This document shows, piece by piece, positions 60,756-64,000 of a stretch of DNA of 64,000 nucleotides (position 1 is the stretch's first letter; each line of letters starts with the position of its first letter). The stretch is from NCBI GenBank assembly GCA_946554335.1, contig CAMNSA010000003.1:1-64000 (forward strand), written 5' to 3'. A program made the translations under genes and the position numbers. The stretch comes from an uncultured Neglectibacter sp. GTDB taxonomy: Bacteria; Bacillota; Clostridia; Oscillospirales; Acutalibacteraceae. The notes under the pieces were generated by a model. The model was given only the letters and a program-made list of their open reading frames with translations. It did not search any database and was not told where the DNA came from.

Positions 60756-62847
60756 GATCTATCCCTCCTGTCATCTCCAAAGCATCCACGCCAAGGAAAA
60801 AAGCTTCCCGCCGTTTTCTATCGTCGAAAATATTGTTGTACTGCAAAACTTCATATTCCAGCAGCTCTTTCGTATAAGGGCTTTTCTCCCCTGTCTGATA
60901 CCAGACTCCATCCTGCCCCTGAAAACCCAGCGCATTGATAACCGGAACGCTCTCCCGCAGCCGCTCTAAAAAGCGCTGATAGCCGGTAAGCTCAAGCCCT
61001 GCCGCCCGGGAGAGGTAATTTGACAGATAATTAAGTCCCATCGCCTGTGTCTGCTGCCCCTTCAGAGGGTAATTTGCCCAGATGACAAAGGGCACCTCAT
61101 ACATGCGCTGAGTACTCTCCAGAGAAAGGTTTTCCACATTCTCCCCCAAAATCTCTGTATAGAAGCGGTCTTCCAAACGAGGCCAATGGTCGCCGAACAT
61201 CAAAATCACCACCGGTCTCGGCTCTCCGGAAAAATAGTCGATCAGCTCTCCGAAATCCCGATCGGAATCCTTCAGCAGGGAAAGGTATTGCTCTGCCGTG
61301 GGATACCGACCCGCCGCATTGGTGAGCTTGATCGTACTTTCGTAGTTGGGCGTTGCGTAACCGCCGTGATTGGCTATGGTAACGTTGAACAGGAACAGGC
61401 TTTTCTCCCGGTCACGATGCTCGTATTCATAGATCACCTGATCGTAATTGGTGCGGTCTGTGGTAAAGCCCCGCACATATTCCTGCTCCACCTCAAAGGA
61501 GGCTCCGTCTATGAATCGCTCGAACCCCAGGTTCGGGTAGGCTCTGTCCCTCTGCCAGGCGTTTCTCTCTCCGGGGTGGACCGCCACCGTTTCGTAGCCC
61601 CGCTGAGACAGAACCCGTGCGAGAGAAGGCTGAAGGGAGGTTACATATTGCTGATAGGGCCTGGCGCCCACCGGTAAAAAGGCCGTCGTATTCCCCGTTA
61701 AAAACTCGTACTCGCTGTTACAGGTTCCTCCCCCGTAAATCGAAGCATAGGCATTCCCCCAAATGACCTCGCCGGAAGCCTCCAGCCGATGAAGCACCGG
61801 CAAGGGGTCTTCAGAATAGGTAAGATCCCCGATCCGGGTAAAATCGGCCAGCGATTCGTTCATGATCACGATGATATCGGGAGCCTCGCTGGGATATCCC
61901 AGCATTTCCGCCCCGGGAAGCGCCTGAGATTCCTTTTCCAGCTCTTCCACTCTCTGAGGAGAATAGGCTTCCGGCTTGTCCACTATCAGGTAATTGCAGT
62001 TGGCAAAGAAACCGCCCATCACCCCGCTGACCCGCATACCGCTCGCCTGCCGCCATGGATACACCGTAATGGTCATATGGGAAAGCAGATTACAGGGAAG
62101 CAGCAAAAACAGGAGCAGACCAGACGAAAGGACAGAAACGCCTCTTTCTCCCCATCTCCAGCGCCGGCCGGCCGGCAGAGGCCTTGCCCCGCAGACGGAA
62201 AAAACCAGGCAGAGGAATGTTACCAGCAGGAGCAAAAGGAAAAGCATACGAAAGGTCATCCTCAGCTCATATCCGCGGATCACATCGGCAGCCGTCCCCA
62301 CCGCGGTAAAATCCCAGGGCAAAATGGGGCTGCCCCGAAAGGCCACCGTAAAATAATTGGCAGCGCCGAACAGGAAGAAAGCCGCTTCGCCTGTCAGGCA
62401 GGCAAAAAACACGCTGCGAAACAGACCATACAGCAGCAAGAACAAAAACAGATAGCAAAGATAATTGCCCAAAACCTTTCTGGGACGCAGCGTAGCAAGC
62501 TGAAACCATTTCGGGAAATTGGTTTCGTTTATTAAATCCACTGTCAGAAAAGCCAAAAAAGGCGCAATAAATAAAAACACATAGGAAAACGCCCTGCGCG
62601 TCCGGCTGGATAGCCGGATGCGCAGGAACATAAAAAGCTCAGAAAGGAGAACCAGAAGGAAAACCTTCCAGACGCGTCCCATGAAAAGCGGAACTCTTCC
62701 CTGCGGCGGGTCCTCTATAAACAGATAGGAAGTGACCAGGCAAAGCAACAAGGCCCCCAAAAGTAAGGCGCCCGCTGCCCAGAAATTTTTCGGCTCCAGA
62801 GAAAATGTGACCCAGCGCCGGAGTTTTCCTCGCTTGCGTTCTTTCAT
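60724..62847 (-). CDS. LTA synthase-like sulfatase-fold membrane protein
   Basis: 707 residues. The N-terminal half has about five membrane segments; the C-terminal half is an extracellular alkaline-phosphatase/sulfatase domain of LtaS type. A catalytic Thr is in YGGGTCNSEYEFLTG at about 373, with DIIVIMNESLADF before it and the metal ligands in LMFGDHWPRLEDRF. LtaS enzymes move glycerol-phosphate from phosphatidylglycerol to growing teichoic acid, but this clostridial subgroup is diverse. Its ATG overlaps the stop of the similar upstream gene, and a GNAT gene overlaps its end. Confidence 0.87.
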   Translation of the reverse strand: MKERKRGKLRRWVTFSLEPKNFWAAGALLLGALLLCLVTSYLFIEDPPQGRVPLFMGRVWKVFLLVLLSELFMFLRIRLSSRTRRAFSYVFLFIAPFLAFLTVDLINETNFPKWFQLATLRPRKVLGNYLCYLFLFLLLYGLFRSVFFACLTGEAAFFLFGAANYFTVAFRGSPILPWDFTAVGTAADVIRGYELRMTFRMLFLLLLLVTFLCLVFSVCGARPLPAGRRWRWGERGVSVLSSGLLLFLLLPCNLLSHMTITVYPWRQASGMRVSGVMGGFFANCNYLIVDKPEAYSPQRVEELEKESQALPGAEMLGYPSEAPDIIVIMNESLADFTRIGDLTYSEDPLPVLHRLEASGEVIWGNAYASIYGGGTCNSEYEFLTGNTTAFLPVGARPYQQYVTSLQPSLARVLSQRGYETVAVHPGERNAWQRDRAYPNLGFERFIDGASFEVEQEYVRGFTTDRTNYDQVIYEYEHRDREKSLFLFNVTIANHGGYATPNYESTIKLTNAAGRYPTAEQYLSLLKDSDRDFGELIDYFSGEPRPVVILMFGDHWPRLEDRFYTEILGENVENLSLESTQRMYEVPFVIWANYPLKGQQTQAMGLNYLSNYLSRAAGLELTGYQRFLERLRESVPVINALGFQGQDGVWYQTGEKSPYTKELLEYEVLQYNNIFDDRKRREAFFLGVDALEMTGGIDHAQGSSQAGQ

Positions 62848-64000
62848 GGTAAGAAAATCTCTTCCCTTTTCTCGATTTTTCCAAAGGCGTTATTGTACTG
62901 TAGGATCGCGTAGTCGTTAAGTATCTCGCTATAGGGCGTCTTCTCGCCCGTCTTGTAGAGACAGCCGTCTTTGTCCACCATGCCGTTGGCGGTGATGACC
63001 GGGAAGGTCTCCCGCACATACTCCAAAAATTTCACATAATCCGTATCTTCCAGGTCCGCCGCCCGCAAAAGCAGCCCGGAGAGATAATTTAAGCTGATCT
63101 GGTCGATCTTCTGCGCCTCCAGGGGATAATTGGCCCAGAGGAAGAAGGGCACCTCGTGCTCCCGCATAATGTCCGTCAAACCCAGATTTTCCGCATCCGT
63201 CCCCAGCAGCCTGGAGAGAAATTCGGTTTCCAGATTGGGCCAATGGTCTCCGAAAAACAGGATCACCACCGGATCTGTCTGCTGGGAAAAATAGGAGATC
63301 AGCTTCTCCAAAGCCTCGTCTGATTTTTTGACAAGGCTCAAGTACTGCTCCGTTTCCGGAAACTCTCCGGGAGTGTCCTTCACCCGGACTGTGGTGGGAA
63401 AATCCTCATCCTCATAGCCGCCGTGGTTTTGAATGGTGACATTGAACAGGAACAGCGGATCCTCTCCTCTGTGCTCGTACTCATAGATGACCTGGTCATA
63501 GCAGGAGGCGTCGCTGGTGAGGTTGTGCTCCAGGGTGCGCCTGATGTCAAAGGAGGTCACATCCAGAAACTCGTCAAACCGGAAATAGGGATAGGCCGTG
63601 TTCCTGTGCCAGGCAGTGCGCTGGCCGGGGTGGATAGCGACACACCGGTAGCCCTGGCTTTTCAGAGTGCTCACCAGCGAGGTCTGGTAGCCGTCCACAT
63701 ACTGCTGGTAAGGCTTACTGCCGGTAGGCAAAAAGGACAGGGTGTTCCCGGTCAAAAATTCGTACTCGCTGTTGCAGGTGTTCCCCCCGTAAACGGAGGA
63801 GCTGGCCGTACCCCAGATCAGTTTTCCGGAAGCCTGGAGGGAATGGAGAAAGGGCTGAGGGTCCGGCTCCAGGGCAAGGTCCGGATTCACTGCGGCAAAG
63901 TCCGTCATGGATTCGTTCATCACCGTGATGATCGTGGGCGCCTTGGAGGGAGAGCCCAGAGCGTCCAGCTCGGGCAGGGCTTCGATTTCCTCCTCAAGCG
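62844..64000 (-). CDS. LTA synthase-like protein, upstream tandem copy (5' end beyond window)
   Basis: The frame is open beyond the window edge at 64000, so only the last 384 codons are visible. The ORF track begins at an internal GTG; reading upstream of it gives ALGSPSKAPTIITVMNESMTDF, so the gene clearly continues. The sulfatase-type domain has YGGNTCNSEYEFLTGN with the catalytic Thr and LFFGDHWPNLETEF. It matches the downstream copy closely, including the C-terminal pattern (ILQYNNAFGK ... REEIFLP), which supports a tandem duplication. The stop overlaps the next gene (ATGA). Confidence 0.85.
   Translation of the reverse strand, partial: LEEEIEALPELDALGSPSKAPTIITVMNESMTDFAAVNPDLALEPDPQPFLHSLQASGKLIWGTASSSVYGGNTCNSEYEFLTGNTLSFLPTGSKPYQQYVDGYQTSLVSTLKSQGYRCVAIHPGQRTAWHRNTAYPYFRFDEFLDVTSFDIRRTLEHNLTSDASCYDQVIYEYEHRGEDPLFLFNVTIQNHGGYEDEDFPTTVRVKDTPGEFPETEQYLSLVKKSDEALEKLISYFSQQTDPVVILFFGDHWPNLETEFLSRLLGTDAENLGLTDIMREHEVPFFLWANYPLEAQKIDQISLNYLSGLLLRAADLEDTDYVKFLEYVRETFPVITANGMVDKDGCLYKTGEKTPYSEILNDYAILQYNNAFGKIEKREEIFLP

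Noticed and set aside
1-64000. tRNA or rRNA genes
   Set aside because: I saw no cloverleaf with a TTCRA loop and no rRNA segments on either strand, though a covariance search was not possible.

Overview
The window looks like a chromosomal segment of an anaerobic, fairly GC-rich member of the Clostridia (Bacillota), most likely near the Oscillospirales. The evidence is a complete clostridial S10-spc-alpha ribosomal gene cluster with a KOW-domain gene between infA and map, zinc-type S14, S4 and L36, a FabK-type fatty-acid operon, LTA-synthase-like enzymes, a sodium-pumping oxaloacetate decarboxylase and strong AGGAGG ribosome binding sites. No sequence search was possible, so the placement is inference. 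The first ~110 bases are low-complexity homopolymer runs and look like a contig edge.

Layout. 0.1-5.5 kb (minus): VOC-family protein, murF, pepC, murE and a YhhN/TMEM86-like membrane protein. 5.8-7.6 kb (plus): an MGDG-synthase-like glycosyltransferase and a divergent PlsY-like protein. 7.6-9.8 kb (minus): purine nucleoside phosphorylase and enolase. 9.9-11.4 kb (plus): a serine hydrolase whose promoter overlaps a 12-bp-arm palindrome. 11.5-27.2 kb (minus): the S10-spc-alpha cluster from rpsJ to rplQ, read from a consensus promoter through a ~410-nt leader that contains its own intrinsic terminator. 27.8-31.9 kb: two divergent secreted RCC1-repeat proteins with exactly 14 and 7 repeats. 32-35.6 kb (plus): an ABC uptake system and a short GH32 fructosidase. 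35.7-44.7 kb (minus): fabH-K-D-G-F-accB-fabZ-accC-D-A, without acpP. 44.9-47.4 kb (minus): an Erm-type 23S rRNA methyltransferase with a complete attenuation leader, an SDR reductase and rsmE. 47.7-53.1 kb (plus): FG-GAP lipoprotein, response regulator, histidine kinase, yqhQ and prmC. 53.1-55.9 kb (plus): a one-polypeptide MmeI-like restriction-modification enzyme, followed by a 400-bp palindromic repeat island. 56.4-59.9 kb (minus): an oxaloacetate decarboxylase sodium pump with a separate biotin carrier. 60.2-64 kb (minus): a GNAT acetyltransferase and two tandem LTA-synthase-like proteins, the first cut by the window end.

How the genes fit together. The core is growth machinery: ribosome and Sec proteins, peptidoglycan precursors (MurE/MurF), fatty-acid and polar-lipid synthesis, and polyglycerol-phosphate-type envelope polymers. 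Accessory content is concentrated at the RCC1 pair, the erm locus, and the restriction-modification gene with its repeat island.

The observations most worth a second look are: (1) the erm leader, which has a consensus promoter, a 12- or 17-codon upstream ORF containing an Arg-Leu-Arg motif, and a strong terminator hairpin directly before erm; (2) the repeat island, where three hairpins share a GCCA-N-TGGC core but have outer arms that differ and stay complementary; (3) the terminator inside the S10 leader; (4) the 14/7 RCC1 repeat pair; (5) the AT-rich target-recognition segment of the restriction enzyme.
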